In this document: piece after piece, positions 43,551 to 52,994 of the stretch
Position numbering within the stretch: position 1 is the first letter of the stretch
How the letters are laid out: each line of letters starts with the position of its first letter
Source: Candidatus Microbacterium colombiense
GTDB lineage: Bacteria; Actinomycetota; Actinomycetes; Actinomycetales; Microbacteriaceae
DNA length: 64,000 nucleotides
Direction: 5' to 3'
Assembly (NCBI GenBank): GCA_029203165.1
Contig: CP119308.1
Span: forward strand, 558,001 to 622,000
Notes under the pieces: model-generated
Database searches by the model: none
The model's input: only the letters and a program-made list of their open reading frames with translations
Told to the model about the DNA's origin: nothing
Made by a program: the position numbers and the translations under genes

Positions 43551-43572
43551 CCTTGGCGAACCTGGCAGATCG

Positions 43573-44646
43573 CTACTCGGCCTGGCGCTTCCTCGAGAGG
43601 TATGCGAACAGCGAGAGCGTCGGATCCACCAGCAGCTTCAGGATCGAGATCACCAACGCCGCCACGACACCGGCGGCAACGCCCGCGAAGAACACGTCGC
43701 TCTGCTGCCTGTTCTCCGCTCGGCGGTCGACGAACAGGGCAGCAAAGCCCGTCGACGCGAGGCGCATCTCGGTGCCGTCGACGGTGTTCCACGTGTTCGC
43801 GTAGGTGCGCACACCATCGGTGCCCAGCGTCGAGGTGGAAGTCGTCGAGGACAACGTCCAGTCCGGATGCGTCTTGATGGAAGACTCACGCTCGACATAG
43901 AGGAGAGTCTCCGCGAGATCGTTCTTCCGATCCACGACGATCTTGTTGCTGGTGTTGGTGAAGGCGGCGACCGTCGGCACGTTGAGGATGCGTTCGGTAT
44001 CGGTGATCTGCCACACGCTGGACGGCTCGAAACTGCACGTCAGGTCCAGCGTCCACACCTCGAAGCTCGTCTTGTAGGTTCCGTCGGAACGCTCCCAATC
44101 CCATGTCCTCGTCGTCCAGTGATCATTCCGGGTCGGACGGATCGCGACGATCGATGTGTCTTCCGCAGCGCGCCATCCGGCCTGAGCATTGATGTCGTCG
44201 GTCAGCGGCACTTTGCCGTTGACGTCGGGGATGGCCAGCAGTGCCACGAGAGCATCCCGCTCGAGGTCGGTCAGATCGTCGCGGGCGATCGTCTGCGCAT
44301 CCACCACATCGCCGCTGTTGACGCACTCGGCGAATCCGTCGGCGAGCGGCCCGGTCAGCAGGAACGACGCCCCCTGGTACTCCTTCTCCCACGTCGTCTC
44401 GTAGGTGAGGTGGAACTCTGTCGGAGTCCCCGCGTCGATGTCGGGGGAGGTCGCGTAGGTGACCTCGAAGTGAGTCGCCCGGTCGAGGGGGCCGTTCGTC
44501 ACCGCGATGATCTGCCCCGACGGTGTGAACGTCGCATTCGACCGATAGGTGAAGGCATGGTAGCCGGGGAGGATGGGCCAGGCGATGAGCGCACCCACGA
44601 TGATCAAGGCGCCGGTGATCATCAGGGTGCGGCGTCGCCAATTCAT
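43573..44646 (-). CDS. Membrane-anchored extracytoplasmic protein, unknown
   Basis: 357 residues. One membrane segment near the N-terminus (about 8-27) and one near the C-terminus (about 320-345) flank a ~290-residue beta-rich extracellular domain with two or three Cys residues. The end is basic (LSRKRQAE), so both termini are probably cytoplasmic. No conserved enzyme motif seen. The ATG at 44646 follows a TATGAT -10 element by 6 bases, consistent with a leaderless mRNA. Confidence 0.7.
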   Translation of the reverse strand: MNWRRRTLMITGALIIVGALIAWPILPGYHAFTYRSNATFTPSGQIIAVTNGPLDRATHFEVTYATSPDIDAGTPTEFHLTYETTWEKEYQGASFLLTGPLADGFAECVNSGDVVDAQTIARDDLTDLERDALVALLAIPDVNGKVPLTDDINAQAGWRAAEDTSIVAIRPTRNDHWTTRTWDWERSDGTYKTSFEVWTLDLTCSFEPSSVWQITDTERILNVPTVAAFTNTSNKIVVDRKNDLAETLLYVERESSIKTHPDWTLSSTTSTSTLGTDGVRTYANTWNTVDGTEMRLASTGFAALFVDRRAENRQQSDVFFAGVAAGVVAALVISILKLLVDPTLSLFAYLSRKRQAE

Positions 44647-44652
44647 GCCCAG

Positions 44653-44658
44653 ATCATA
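44653..44658 (-). promoter_or_regulatory. -10 element, leaderless promoter
   Basis: TATGAT on the reverse strand ends 6 bases upstream of the ATG at 44646, so transcription would begin at or within a base of the start codon. The -35 region is poor. Confidence 0.45.
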
Positions 44659-44747
44659 CAAGTGGCGAAGCGCCCCGCCGACTGTAAGACGACGGACTCG
44701 ACGTCTTGGTATTGCCCTCGCACGTGTGCGAAGAGCACCATCGAGTC

Positions 44748-45086
44748 ATGACCAAGTTCCTCATCTCGTTCCCCAGCCATGCGATGCAGGTCCCCGACGA
44801 AGAGATGCCCGCCGTCGTGGCGTCGTCGCATGCGGTGATCGCCGAGATCAAGGCGGCGGGCGTCTACGTCTTCGGCGGCGGTATCGCCGAGGAGATCGCA
44901 CCGGTGCTCGTGTCCGGCGAGGGCGTCGTCGCGAGCGAGATCTATCCGGGCAGCGACCTCACCGGCGGTTTCACCGTGCTCGAGGTGCCGACACGCGACG
45001 AAGCCATCGAATGGGCGCGCAAGATCGCGGTGGCCTGTCGCTGCCCGCAGGAGCTCCGCGAGTTCGGCTACGACCCCGAGAGCTGA
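44748..45086 (+). CDS. YCII-related (DGPF-type) protein
   Basis: 112 residues. The fold follows the YCII/DGPF domain: MTKFLISFPSHAM at the start, a helix (AVIAEIKAAGVYVFGGGIAEE), a GGFTVLEVPTRDEAIEWARKIA segment and a short charged end. Family members are small proteins of unclear role, often linked to sigma factor genes or ECF-controlled units. No sigma gene is adjacent. ATG 44748 is the natural start. Confidence 0.8.
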   Translation: MTKFLISFPSHAMQVPDEEMPAVVASSHAVIAEIKAAGVYVFGGGIAEEIAPVLVSGEGVVASEIYPGSDLTGGFTVLEVPTRDEAIEWARKIAVACRCPQELREFGYDPES

Positions 45087-45108
45087 ACCAGATCCTGAAA
45101 CCCCAGAC

Positions 45109-45378
45109 CTAGATCCGGGAGACCGGACGGATCGCCGTATCGATCTCGGCCCAGACGGCATCCAGTGAGATGTCGAGCACGCCTGCGATCGCGGCGACGG
45201 TCGAGAAGGCGGGAGTCGCGACGCGGCCCGACTCGATCTTGCGCAACGTCTCGGGCGAGACCCCCGCATCGAGTGCCACGCTCAGCATCGACCGGTCCCC
45301 GCGCGCGCGACGCAGCAGGGCGCCCAGGCGCTCGCCGCGTTCGACGTCGGCGGGAGTGAGCGGCGTCCGGACCATCAT
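45109..45378 (-). CDS. XRE-family helix-turn-helix regulator
   Basis: 89 residues. The Cro/CI-type HTH spans about residues 17-70: LGALLRRARGDRSMLSVALDAGVSPETLRKIESGRVATPAFSTVAAIAGVL. It is divergent from a methionine aminopeptidase gene across a ~34-bp gap that holds a symmetric promoter. The ATG at 45378 is preferred: a TAGTAT box ends 7 bases before it, indicating a leaderless transcript, whereas the ATG at 45387 overlaps that box. Confidence 0.85.
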   Translation of the reverse strand: MMVRTPLTPADVERGERLGALLRRARGDRSMLSVALDAGVSPETLRKIESGRVATPAFSTVAAIAGVLDISLDAVWAEIDTAIRPVSRI

Positions 45379-45385
45379 GACGCCC

Positions 45386-45406
45386 ATACTAATACCGGGA
45401 TAGTAT
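45386..45406. promoter_or_regulatory. Mirror-image leaderless promoters for XRE and map genes
   Basis: The arms AATAC and GTATT (45391-45406) form an inverted repeat, and each strand carries a TAGTAT -10 box: 45391-45386 for the XRE gene and 45401-45406 for map. Each box ends 6-7 bases before its start codon. The XRE protein is the obvious candidate to bind the repeat and control both genes. Confidence 0.65.
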
Positions 45407-45412
45407 TACCGG

Positions 45413-46186
45413 GTGATCGAGATCCTGAACGACGACGAAATCGCCCGCGCCCGCGACACCGGGGCGCTGGTCGGCACAATCCTGCAGACCCTGAAAGAGC
45501 GTGCCGCCGTCGGCGTGAACCTGCTCGACTTCGACCGCTGGACGAAGCAGATGATCGAGGATGCCGGCGCCGAATCCTGCTACGTCGACTACGCGCCGTC
45601 CTTCGGCCGCGGACCCTTCGGCCACTACGTCTGCACCGCCGTGAACGACGCGGTGCTGCACGGCATGCCCCACGACTACACGCTCGCCGACGGCGACCTG
45701 CTGACCCTCGACCTCGCCGTCACGCTCCGCGGCATCTCCGCCGACGCCGCCATCAGCTTCATCGTCGGCGAGACGCAGGCTCCCGAAGACCTCGCACTGA
45801 TCGACGCGACCGAGCGCGCGCTCGCCGCCGGCATCGCGGCTGTGAAGCCCGGCGCGCGCATCGGCGACCTCTCCCGCGCGATCGGTACCGTGCTGCGCGC
45901 CGACGGCTACCAGGTCAACCTCGAGTTCGGCGGCCACGGCATCGGCTCGACCATGCACCAGGACCCGCACGTCGCGAACGACGGCCGCCCCGGCCGCGGC
46001 TTCATCCTGCGCCCCGGACTCCTGCTCGCCCTCGAGCCGTGGGTCATGGCCGACACCAAAGAACTCGTGGTCGACGACGACGGCTGGACTCTCCGCAGTG
46101 CCACCGGATGCCGCACGGCTCACACCGAGCACACGATCGCGGTCACCGAGACCGGCGCCGAGATCCTGACACTGCCCCGAGCCTGA
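45413..46186 (+). CDS. map: Methionine aminopeptidase, type I
   Basis: 257 residues. All metal-binding residues of type I enzymes are visible: the two Asp in LLTLDLAVTLRGISADAAISF, His in EFGGHGIGSTMH, Glu in LALEPWVM, and Glu in TAHTEHTIAVTE. His of GPFGHYVCTAVND is the substrate-contacting residue. It removes the N-terminal Met from new proteins. The GTG start has no Shine-Dalgarno but follows a -10 box by 6 bases. Probably a second map copy, since it is under a dedicated XRE regulator instead of in the usual secY-adk-map operon. Convergent overlap of 44 bp with the glycosyltransferase. Confidence 0.9.
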   Translation: MIEILNDDEIARARDTGALVGTILQTLKERAAVGVNLLDFDRWTKQMIEDAGAESCYVDYAPSFGRGPFGHYVCTAVNDAVLHGMPHDYTLADGDLLTLDLAVTLRGISADAAISFIVGETQAPEDLALIDATERALAAGIAAVKPGARIGDLSRAIGTVLRADGYQVNLEFGGHGIGSTMHQDPHVANDGRPGRGFILRPGLLLALEPWVMADTKELVVDDDGWTLRSATGCRTAHTEHTIAVTETGAEILTLPRA

Positions 46187-47820
46187 CGCCCGCCCGTCGG
46201 GCCCGCCGCACGGCGCGCCCGACGGTGTCCTTCACGCGTCCGCCCGGCCACTCGCGACGCAACTCGACCGCACCATCGGGTCCGGCGACCAGCACACACG
46301 GTCGCCCGGCCAGCAGAGGCGAGCGCCCCGCACGAGCGAGCACCGCGGCATCCGCCTGCAACGGCACATCGAACGTCCACCCGGCTCGGCGCACCTTCGC
46401 GACGATCCGTCCTCCGCGCGACTCGTCAGCGGCGCCGAACACCTTCAACGGGTCGATCGCGAGCGTGACGGTGCGCAGGTCCGACGAGCCTCCGGTCGCG
46501 AGCACGCGGCCGTCACCCGATCGAGGCCCGTCGAGGAGCACCTCGACGCGGTCGTTCTGCAGTTCGCGGCCGGCGACCAGCACCCCGGGCGGCAGATCCG
46601 ACAACGCCGCATCCGACAACGCCGCATCCGACAACGCCGCATCCGACAGCGGCAGCGAGGTGAGCGCGCCACTCCCCGGCGCGAACGTCAGAGCATCCGC
46701 CCCGTCCCGTGTCACGCGAACATCCACCGTCAGATACAACCCGCCACCCCGCGACCATCGGGCCGATGTGACGTCGGCCCGACATTCCAACTCGGTCTCG
46801 AACTGCGCGAATCGCACGAGGTCGTCGCGGCGGTCGGCGCGCAGCAGCGCAGCGCGGATCCGATGCGGGAACGCGAGGCCGCCGTCGACGCCCGGTCCGA
46901 ACCGTTCCCGCGCCAGGGGGCCGACCACGTCGAGCAGCCGGTTCCGATACGCGGCGGGATACTTCAGCATCTTGCGTCCGGCCAGGCGATTCAGGATCTT
47001 GCCACGGAACCAGTGGCGCAGCAGCCGGTCGCGCAGCCGCCCGGGCTCGGTGTGCGCCTCGACGATGTCGAGCACGGCCTCCAGATGGGGGAAGTAGCTC
47101 TCCGGGTCGATGCGCGACGAGCTCGCACTGCCCGGATGCTTCACCCACGCGTAGCAGGGAGTGCTCGCGAGGATCGAGATCGTGCGTGCCGCGAAGTACG
47201 CCTGCATCACGAACAGGTGATCCTCCAGGCGCACCTTCCCATCGGGGAATCGGATGCCGTTCTCCCGCAGGAACGCCGTGCGGAACATCTTGTGCGGGGT
47301 CAGCATCTCGAGCAGGGGATCGGTGCCGAGCGTGGCACGCGGGATGTCGCGGCGGAAGATCCGGCTCGGCAACTCGCGGCCGATCCCCACCTCCTTGCCC
47401 ACGACCACATCGGACTCGTTGCGGTCGGCGTAGTCGCACAGCTTCTCGAGCGCCTCTTCGAACAGCCAGTCGTCCTGGTCGACGAACTGCACGTAGGTGC
47501 CGCGCGCGCTCTCGACCCCGCGGTTGCGCGGCGTGCCGGGCCATCCCGAATGCGGCAGGTTGAGCACGCGCACGTATGGTCGGGTGCGCGCGACCTCAGC
47601 GAGGCGGGCTTCGGTCTCCTCGCCGGATCCGTCGTCGCACAGCAACACCTCGAAGTCGGACCGCGAGAGCGTCTGCCGGTCGAGGGAGGTGATCAGGTCG
47701 TCGAAACTGCGATCCGGGCGGAAGACCGGAACGACCACGCTCACGCGGAGCGGGCTCTGCCGACGGGACGCCGGTTCGTGAGAAGGCGATTGAGATGGCG
47801 ATTGCGATACGGACACCATC
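46143..47820 (-). CDS. GT-A family 2 glycosyltransferase with C-terminal extension
   Basis: About 559 residues. The GT2 domain (about 20-250) has VSVVVPVFRPDRSFDDLI, the DDGSGEET motif, and FVDQDDWL with the metal-binding DxD-like element; VRLEDHLF is near the acceptor site. A helical linker follows, then a C-terminal ~200-residue beta domain of unknown role that contains an LSDAA repeat. Likely adds sugars to a cell-envelope polymer such as teichoic or teichuronic acid; the acceptor is not known. The start at ATG 47820 is followed at once by GTG; no clear ribosome site. Confidence 0.8.
46596..46649. repeat. 15-bp tandem repeat in glycosyltransferase gene
   Basis: The unit ATCCGACAACGCCGC is repeated three times exactly, then partially (3.6 copies). 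On the coding strand it encodes repeated Ser-Asp-Ala-Ala-Leu in the linker before the last domain. The unit keeps the reading frame, so copy number can vary without breaking the gene. Confidence 0.8.
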
Positions 47821-47918
47821 GGGAGTAAAACATGTGGAGCTATGCCCCGCACGGGGGTTGCCTTTCCGTCTCCTGCATGCTTGGCGAGGTCGCACACTCT
47901 CACCCCACACCCAGGGTT

Positions 47919-47932
47919 AACGATATATCGTT
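47919..47932. promoter_or_regulatory. Palindromic operator of the padR-like gene
   Basis: AACGATATATCGTT is a perfect 14-bp palindrome 31 bp before the PadR-type start codon, where self-regulating PadR sites usually lie. A GGGAGG ribosome site follows at about 47953. Confidence 0.6.
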
Positions 47933-47963
47933 GACTATCGCTCACCACTTCTGGGAGGTCATC

Positions 47964-48549
47964 ATGAACAACGCATTCCCCTCGAACCCGTTCGGCGGCG
48001 CCGGCTTCGGCGCAGGCCAGGGCGGCCCGGCATCCGCGATCTTCGATGCCATGGACCAGCTTCGCAAGTCGTTCGAGTCCCGCCCCAGCGGCGGCTCCCG
48101 CATGGCCCGCGGCGACGTCCGCTCGTCGGTGCTCTCCCTGCTGGCCGAGAAGCCGATGCACGGGTACCAGATCATCAACGAGATCGCCGAACGCAGCGGC
48201 GGATCCTGGAAGCCCAGCGCCGGATCGGTCTACCCGACCCTGCAGCTGCTCGCCGACGAGGGTCTGATCGAGGCCGAGGAGCAGAACGGCCGCAAGACCT
48301 ACTCGCTCACCGAGGCGGGACGCGATGTCGCCGCCGAGTCGTCGGAGACCCCCGCGCCGTGGGAGTCGTCGGCCGACAAGGACGCGCACCGAACGACGCC
48401 CGCTTCAGCGCGCTGCCCAAGGCCGGTGTCGACCTCGCGGCCGCCGCCGCGCAGGTCGGCCGCAGCGGATCGCCCGAGCAGGTGCAGCCGCCATCGACGT
48501 GCTCGACGACGCGCGCCGTAGGCTCTACTCGATCCTCGCTCAGGACTGA
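47964..48549 (+). pseudogene. PadR-family regulator with two apparent frameshifts
   Basis: The N-terminal ~140 residues read cleanly: a Gly-rich lead, then the PadR winged helix (SVLSLLAEKPMHGYQIINEIAERSGGSWKPSAGSVYPTLQLLADEGLIEAEEQNGRK). After about 48375 the expected continuation (PNDARFSALPKAGVDLAAAAAQV) is in the next frame, and after about 48480 the end (AIDVLDDARRRLYSILAQD, stop at 48549) is in the third. Both shifts equal a single missing base. Together with similar breaks in the next gene this may be sequence error and not true decay; if so the gene encodes about 195 residues. Confidence 0.75.
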
Positions 48550-48593
48550 TCGCGCAGTGCGTCATCCGGTGAGGCCCGGCGAAGGGACCCCCG

Positions 48594-50307
48594 ATGACGG
48601 ATGCTGCGGCACAGGGCGTCATCGCGCCCGATACCGCCGCATCCTGTCGTTCGCGGCACGCGAGTTCGTGCAGATCTGGTGGTTCGAACTCGTGCTGCCG
48701 CGCCTCGGCATGAGCGGCGCTCGCCGAGCGCACCCGGGCGCCGCGCATGCAGCAGTTCGCGCGACGCTTCCACGCGCTCGCGATCGAACTCGGCGGCCTC
48801 ATGATCAAGGTCGGGCAGTTCATGTCGTCGCGCCTCGACGTGCTGCCGCCCGAGATCACGGCCGAGCTCGAAGGGCTGCAGGACGAGGTGCCGGCCGTGC
48901 CGTTCGCCGACATCCGCGCGGCCGCCGAGGCCGAACTCGGCATCCCGCTCGACCGCGCCTACGCCTGGTTCGACGAGACGCCGGTGGCCGCGGCATCCCT
49001 CGGGCAGGCGCATCGCGCCCGGCTCTCCGAGGCGGATGCGGCCGACACCGGGCTCGAGAACGTCGTCGTCAAGGTGCAGCGCCCGGGCATCGACGGGATC
49101 GTCGCGGTCGACCTCGCCGCGCTCCGCCGGGTCGCGAAGTGGCTCACGCGGGTGCGGCTCGTCGCTGACCGCGTCGATGCCCCCGCGCTCGTCGAGGAGT
49201 TCGCCGAGACCAGCCTCGAGGAGATCGACTACCTGCACGAGGCCGCCAGCGCCGAGCGGTTCCGCGAGAACTTCGCGGACGATCCCGCGCGTCGACACCC
49301 CCGAGATCGTCTGGGAGCGGTCGACCCGCCGCGTGCTCACGCTCTCGGACGTCACGGCGATCAAGATCAACGACACCGAGGCCCTCCGCGCCGCCGGCAT
49401 CGACCCCGCGAAGGTCGCCGAGGTGTTCGCCGAGGTGATGTTCGACCAGGTGTTCACGCACAGCTTCGTGCACGCCGACCCGCACCCCGGCAACATCTTC
49501 GTGACGCCGGGTCGAACGTCGAGTTCGACGCCGGGCACGGATGGCCCCGACTGGCGTCTCACCTTCATCGACTTCGGCATGATGGCCGAGGTGCCCGACA
49601 GCCTGCGCGACGGCCTGCGCACCCTGCTGATCGCCGTCGCCGGGCGCGACAGCCGCGGGCTCGTGAAGGCCGCGCAGGAGATCGGCGTGCTGCTGCCCTC
49701 GGCCGACACCGGCGAGCTCGAACGCGCCCTCACCGCGCTGTTCGCCCGCTTCGGCGGCATGGGGTTCGCCGAGCTGAGCACGGTCGATCCGCGCGAGTTC
49801 CGCGACTTCGCCGACGAGTTCGGCGACATGGTGCGCTCGCTCCCGCTGCAGCTGCCCGAGAACATGCTGCTGCTCATCCGCGCGGTCTCGCTGACCTCGG
49901 GCATGTGCAGCGGGCTCGACCCGTCGTTCAACGTCTGGGATGCCGCCGAGCCCTACGCCGGCCGCCTGTTGCGCGATGAGACCGGCAATGTCGTGCAGGC
50001 GTTCGCCTCGCGCGCCATGGAGACGGCCGGGGTGACGATGCGGCTGCCGCAGCGCATCGACGACGTGATCTCCCGCGTCAACGACGGCACGGTCACGTTC
50101 GACACCTCCCGTCTCGAGCGGCGCCTGGACCGGCTGGAGGGCATCGCCCGGCGCATCGGCTCCGGCGTGCTGTTCGCGGCGATGCTCGTCGGGGGCGCGT
50201 TGCTCGTGCCCTCGATCGAGCCGCTCGGCATCACCCTGATCTGCGCCTCGGCGTTGCCGCTCCTGCACGCGGTGTTCGCCGGCATCGGGCGCCGCGGGCC
50301 GCGCTAG
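48594..50307 (+). pseudogene. AarF/UbiB-type atypical kinase gene with several frame shifts
   Basis: The product would be about 570 residues. Fragments of the ABC1/UbiB kinase fold line up across frames: RYRRILSFAAREFVQIWWFEL, then LGGLMIKVGQFMSSRLDVLPPEI, VAAASLGQAHRA, VVVKVQRPGI, HADPHPGNIF and FIDFGMM, and two C-terminal membrane segments (about 50160-50280). Frame changes occur near 48615, 48720 and 49288, with a possible compensating pair at about 49505-49545. All equal single-base indels in G/C runs. AAGGGA precedes the ATG at 48594. The kinase class supports quinone or lipid metabolism in other bacteria. Product identity is clear; whether it is intact in the cell is not. Confidence 0.75.
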
Positions 50308-50367
50308 ACCGCTCGCGAGCCCGCGCGCATCCGGCGCATCCGCCGCCGATATGCCAGGGTGTCGACT

Positions 50368-51315
50368 ATGACTGACCTCGCCGCCAGCCCTGCCCGTCGT
50401 GTTCCGCTCGGACTCGCGATCGGGGCTGCCGGTGCCGTGATCGGTCTTCTGCCCGGCGTCATCGGCGGCGGACGTCTGCCGGCGCAGAACCTCTGGGCGA
50501 CGCAGACCCTGCCGGAGGACATGCCGTTCGCGCTCCTGCCGATCAGCCAGTACACCGTCGGCACCGTGCTCTGCCTGTTCGTGGTCGGGGGCGTCGCCGC
50601 CGGTCTCGGCATCCGCGCCCTGCGCCGTCGGAATGGGATCCCCGCCTGGTCCGCCGCCGTCGGTCTCGCGGCGGTGCACCTGATCGCGATCGTGCAGACC
50701 TTCGCCGTGCTCGCCGTGGGCCTCGGCATCTCCTCCGGTGACCGGCGCGTGCTGCTCTACTTCGGAGGGATGCTGGGAGGAGCCGTCGTCGTCGCCCTTC
50801 TCGCCCAGCTCGGCTTCTGGCTCACATCCCAGCGCAGCGCGGGCCCTGTCGCCCTCGGCGTCGCGCTGGCCGCCGTGCCGGCGACGATGTGGCTGGCCTC
50901 CGGGCTCTTCGCGTTCACCGGACCGGTCGTACAGCCGCTGTTCGTGAGCCAACTGGTGCAGTGGCTTCCCGTGATCATCGTGGGATTCGCACTCGCCTGG
51001 TGCGGGGTGCGACCGCTGCGTCGTCTCGGCGTCTGGGCCGCTGCTCTGCTCGCCCTCTGGGTGACGCCGGCGCTGTTCACCGCGGTTTCGTACGGGCTCG
51101 GCATGCGGGTGCTGAAGGACGATCTGCCCCAGATGGCGGCGGCGAGCATCCAGCTCTTCCCCGTCGTGCTCGTCGAGACCAACGCCTGGCTGCCCGTGGT
51201 GATCGCGGCCGGAGGCGGCGCGCTCGGCGCGCTCGTGTGGTCGCGCATCGACGCGGTGCGCGACGACGCGTCGCACACCGACGCGATGCCAGGCGCCCCC
51301 GTCCGTCAGCCCTAA
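50368..51315 (+). CDS. Multi-pass membrane protein, unknown
   Basis: 315 residues with seven or eight hydrophobic segments spread over the whole length, short polar loops and a Ser/Asp/Ala-rich cytoplasmic tail. No transporter or enzyme motif is recognised. ATG 50368 is chosen over a GTG at 50359 because AGGG lies about 10 bases before it. It ends 4 bp inside the convergent SDR gene. Confidence 0.7.
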   Translation: MTDLAASPARRVPLGLAIGAAGAVIGLLPGVIGGGRLPAQNLWATQTLPEDMPFALLPISQYTVGTVLCLFVVGGVAAGLGIRALRRRNGIPAWSAAVGLAAVHLIAIVQTFAVLAVGLGISSGDRRVLLYFGGMLGGAVVVALLAQLGFWLTSQRSAGPVALGVALAAVPATMWLASGLFAFTGPVVQPLFVSQLVQWLPVIIVGFALAWCGVRPLRRLGVWAAALLALWVTPALFTAVSYGLGMRVLKDDLPQMAAASIQLFPVVLVETNAWLPVVIAAGGGALGALVWSRIDAVRDDASHTDAMPGAPVRQP

Positions 51316-52883
51316 TCGCGCGTGCGGTCCACGCGATCGGTGCCCTCTGCGGCGGCCGTGATACGCGCGGCCATGCCCGCGAAGATGAACCCGTGGAAGG
51401 GCAGCACCGCGAACCAGTAGAGGCGTCCGCTCAGACCCTGCGGGAAGAACACCGCGCGCTGCTCGTACCGTGCACCCTCGCCGTCGGCGATCGCGCGCAG
51501 TTCGAGCCAGGCCGAGCCGGGCACCTTCATCTCGGCACGCAGCCGCAGCAGTCCCGCCTGCTCCTCGCCCGAGCCGGGAGCCGACGCCGCCTCCACCCGC
51601 CAGAAGTCGATCGCATCGCCGACGCGCGCCGCCGTGCGACTGCGGCGGCCCCGGCGCAGGCCGACCCCGCCGACCAACCGGTCCATCCATCCGCGCACCG
51701 CCCACAGGAACGGGGAGGAGTACCACCCGTTCTCGCCGCCGATGCCGACGATGATGCGCCACAGATCGTCGACGGAGGCCTTCGTCTGCAGCGACCGCGC
51801 GTCGGTGAAAGCGGTGCGTCCTGCCCACTCAGGATCGCTCGGCAGCGGGTCGCTCGGCGCCCCCGACACCTCGGAGTCCTGCCAGCTCGTCTCGATCGTG
51901 TCGGCATCCACGCGGCCGAGCGCCAGTGCCACCGCGCGACGATACGGGGTCAGCCCGCCCGACGGCTGCGGGATCAGCTCGTCGACCGCGTGATCCTTCA
52001 CGACGCACTCGTTCTGCAGCGAGGCGACGAGTGGTCGCGCGATCGACCGCGGCACCGGGGTCACGAGATTCACCCAGTGCGAGGCGAGCCCGGGGGTGAG
52101 CACCGGCAGTGCGGCGATCGCACGCTGCGGCAGTCCGGCCTCGACCGCATAGCCGTTCATCATCTGTCCGTAGCGCAGCACGTCGGGTCCGCCGATGTCG
52201 ACGGCGCGGTTGACCTCCGGCTCCACCCGCGCGGCTCCGAGCAGATAGTGCAGCACGTCGCGCACGGCGATCGGCTGGATGCGGTTGCGCACCCACTTCG
52301 GCGCCGGCATGTACGGCAGCACGTCGGTGAGGTGTCGGATCATCTCGAACGACGCCGAGCCCGAGCCGATCACGACGCCCGCTTGGAGCACGAGGGTCGG
52401 TACCCCGGAGTGCAGGAACGTCTCACCGACCTGCACTCGCGAGCGCAGATGCGGCGACAGCTTCACGTCGTCGGGATGCAGCCCGCCCAGGTACACGATG
52501 CGGCGCACGCCCGCCTTCGACGCAGCCTCGGCCACCGTGGTCGCGGCGCGATCATCGGTCTCCTCGAACCCCTTGCCCGCGGTCATCGAGTGGATCAGGT
52601 AGTAGACGACGTCGACATCGGCGACCGCTTCGGCGACGGCATCCGCATCGTCGGCCGATCCTTCGACGATCTCGCAATCGGCTCCCCAGGGGAAGGATGC
52701 CGCGCGCGCCGCGTCGCGGGCGAGGACTCGCACCCGGTAGCCGGCGTTCAGCAGGCGCGGGGTGAGCCGGCCGCCGATGTAGCCGGTCGCGCCGAGCACC
52801 AGCGCACGCGGGGCGCTGCCGTCGTCGCGGGGGACGGCGCGCAGCTCTTCTTCGCGGCCGGTGGGCTGAGTGAGCTCGGTCAT
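51312..52883 (-). CDS. Atypical SDR (NAD(P)-binding) with DUF2867 domain
   Basis: 523 residues. The N-terminal Rossmann fold has ALVLGATGYIGGRLTPRLL, the GxxGxxG nucleotide motif near residue 30, and YLIHSM and GGLHP in place of the classical catalytic Tyr-Lys pattern. From about 350 the protein has a DUF2867 domain (DLWRIIVGIGGENGWY, then AIDFWRVEAA), a hydrophobic ligand-binding SRPBCC-like fold, and a hydrophobic C-terminal helix. This two-domain form is common in actinobacteria; substrate unknown. Upstream lies a divergent MFS transporter. Confidence 0.85.
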   Translation of the reverse strand: MTELTQPTGREEELRAVPRDDGSAPRALVLGATGYIGGRLTPRLLNAGYRVRVLARDAARAASFPWGADCEIVEGSADDADAVAEAVADVDVVYYLIHSMTAGKGFEETDDRAATTVAEAASKAGVRRIVYLGGLHPDDVKLSPHLRSRVQVGETFLHSGVPTLVLQAGVVIGSGSASFEMIRHLTDVLPYMPAPKWVRNRIQPIAVRDVLHYLLGAARVEPEVNRAVDIGGPDVLRYGQMMNGYAVEAGLPQRAIAALPVLTPGLASHWVNLVTPVPRSIARPLVASLQNECVVKDHAVDELIPQPSGGLTPYRRAVALALGRVDADTIETSWQDSEVSGAPSDPLPSDPEWAGRTAFTDARSLQTKASVDDLWRIIVGIGGENGWYSSPFLWAVRGWMDRLVGGVGLRRGRRSRTAARVGDAIDFWRVEAASAPGSGEEQAGLLRLRAEMKVPGSAWLELRAIADGEGARYEQRAVFFPQGLSGRLYWFAVLPFHGFIFAGMAARITAAAEGTDRVDRTRD

Positions 52884-52957
52884 GTGTCGAGAGTATGCGC
52901 GGAGGGATGCCGGGCGATACGGGGTTGCATGTGTGGTCGCCGGTCGTTAAGCACGTG

Positions 52958-52994
52958 TTCGCGCGAGGCGCCGATGGGCCGTACGATCGTACTC
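52958..52994 (+). promoter_or_regulatory. Palindrome-containing leaderless promoter of MFS gene
   Basis: GTACGATCGTAC (52981-52992) is a perfect 12-bp palindrome directly before the ATG at 52995. TACGAT inside it (52982-52987) would serve as -10, with TTCGCG at 52958-52963 as a weak -35 18 bases upstream. The start codon would be at or next to the transcription start, and a protein bound to the palindrome would block polymerase. Confidence 0.45.

Noticed and set aside
49144..51828. An 894-codon open frame opposite the kinase and membrane-protein genes
   Set aside because: Arg/Gly/His-rich with no motif, overlapping well-supported genes on the plus strand.
50889..52994. Upstream extension of the MFS transporter frame by some 700 codons
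   Set aside because: The extension is antisense to the SDR/DUF2867 gene and lacks protein character; the transporter starts at 52995.
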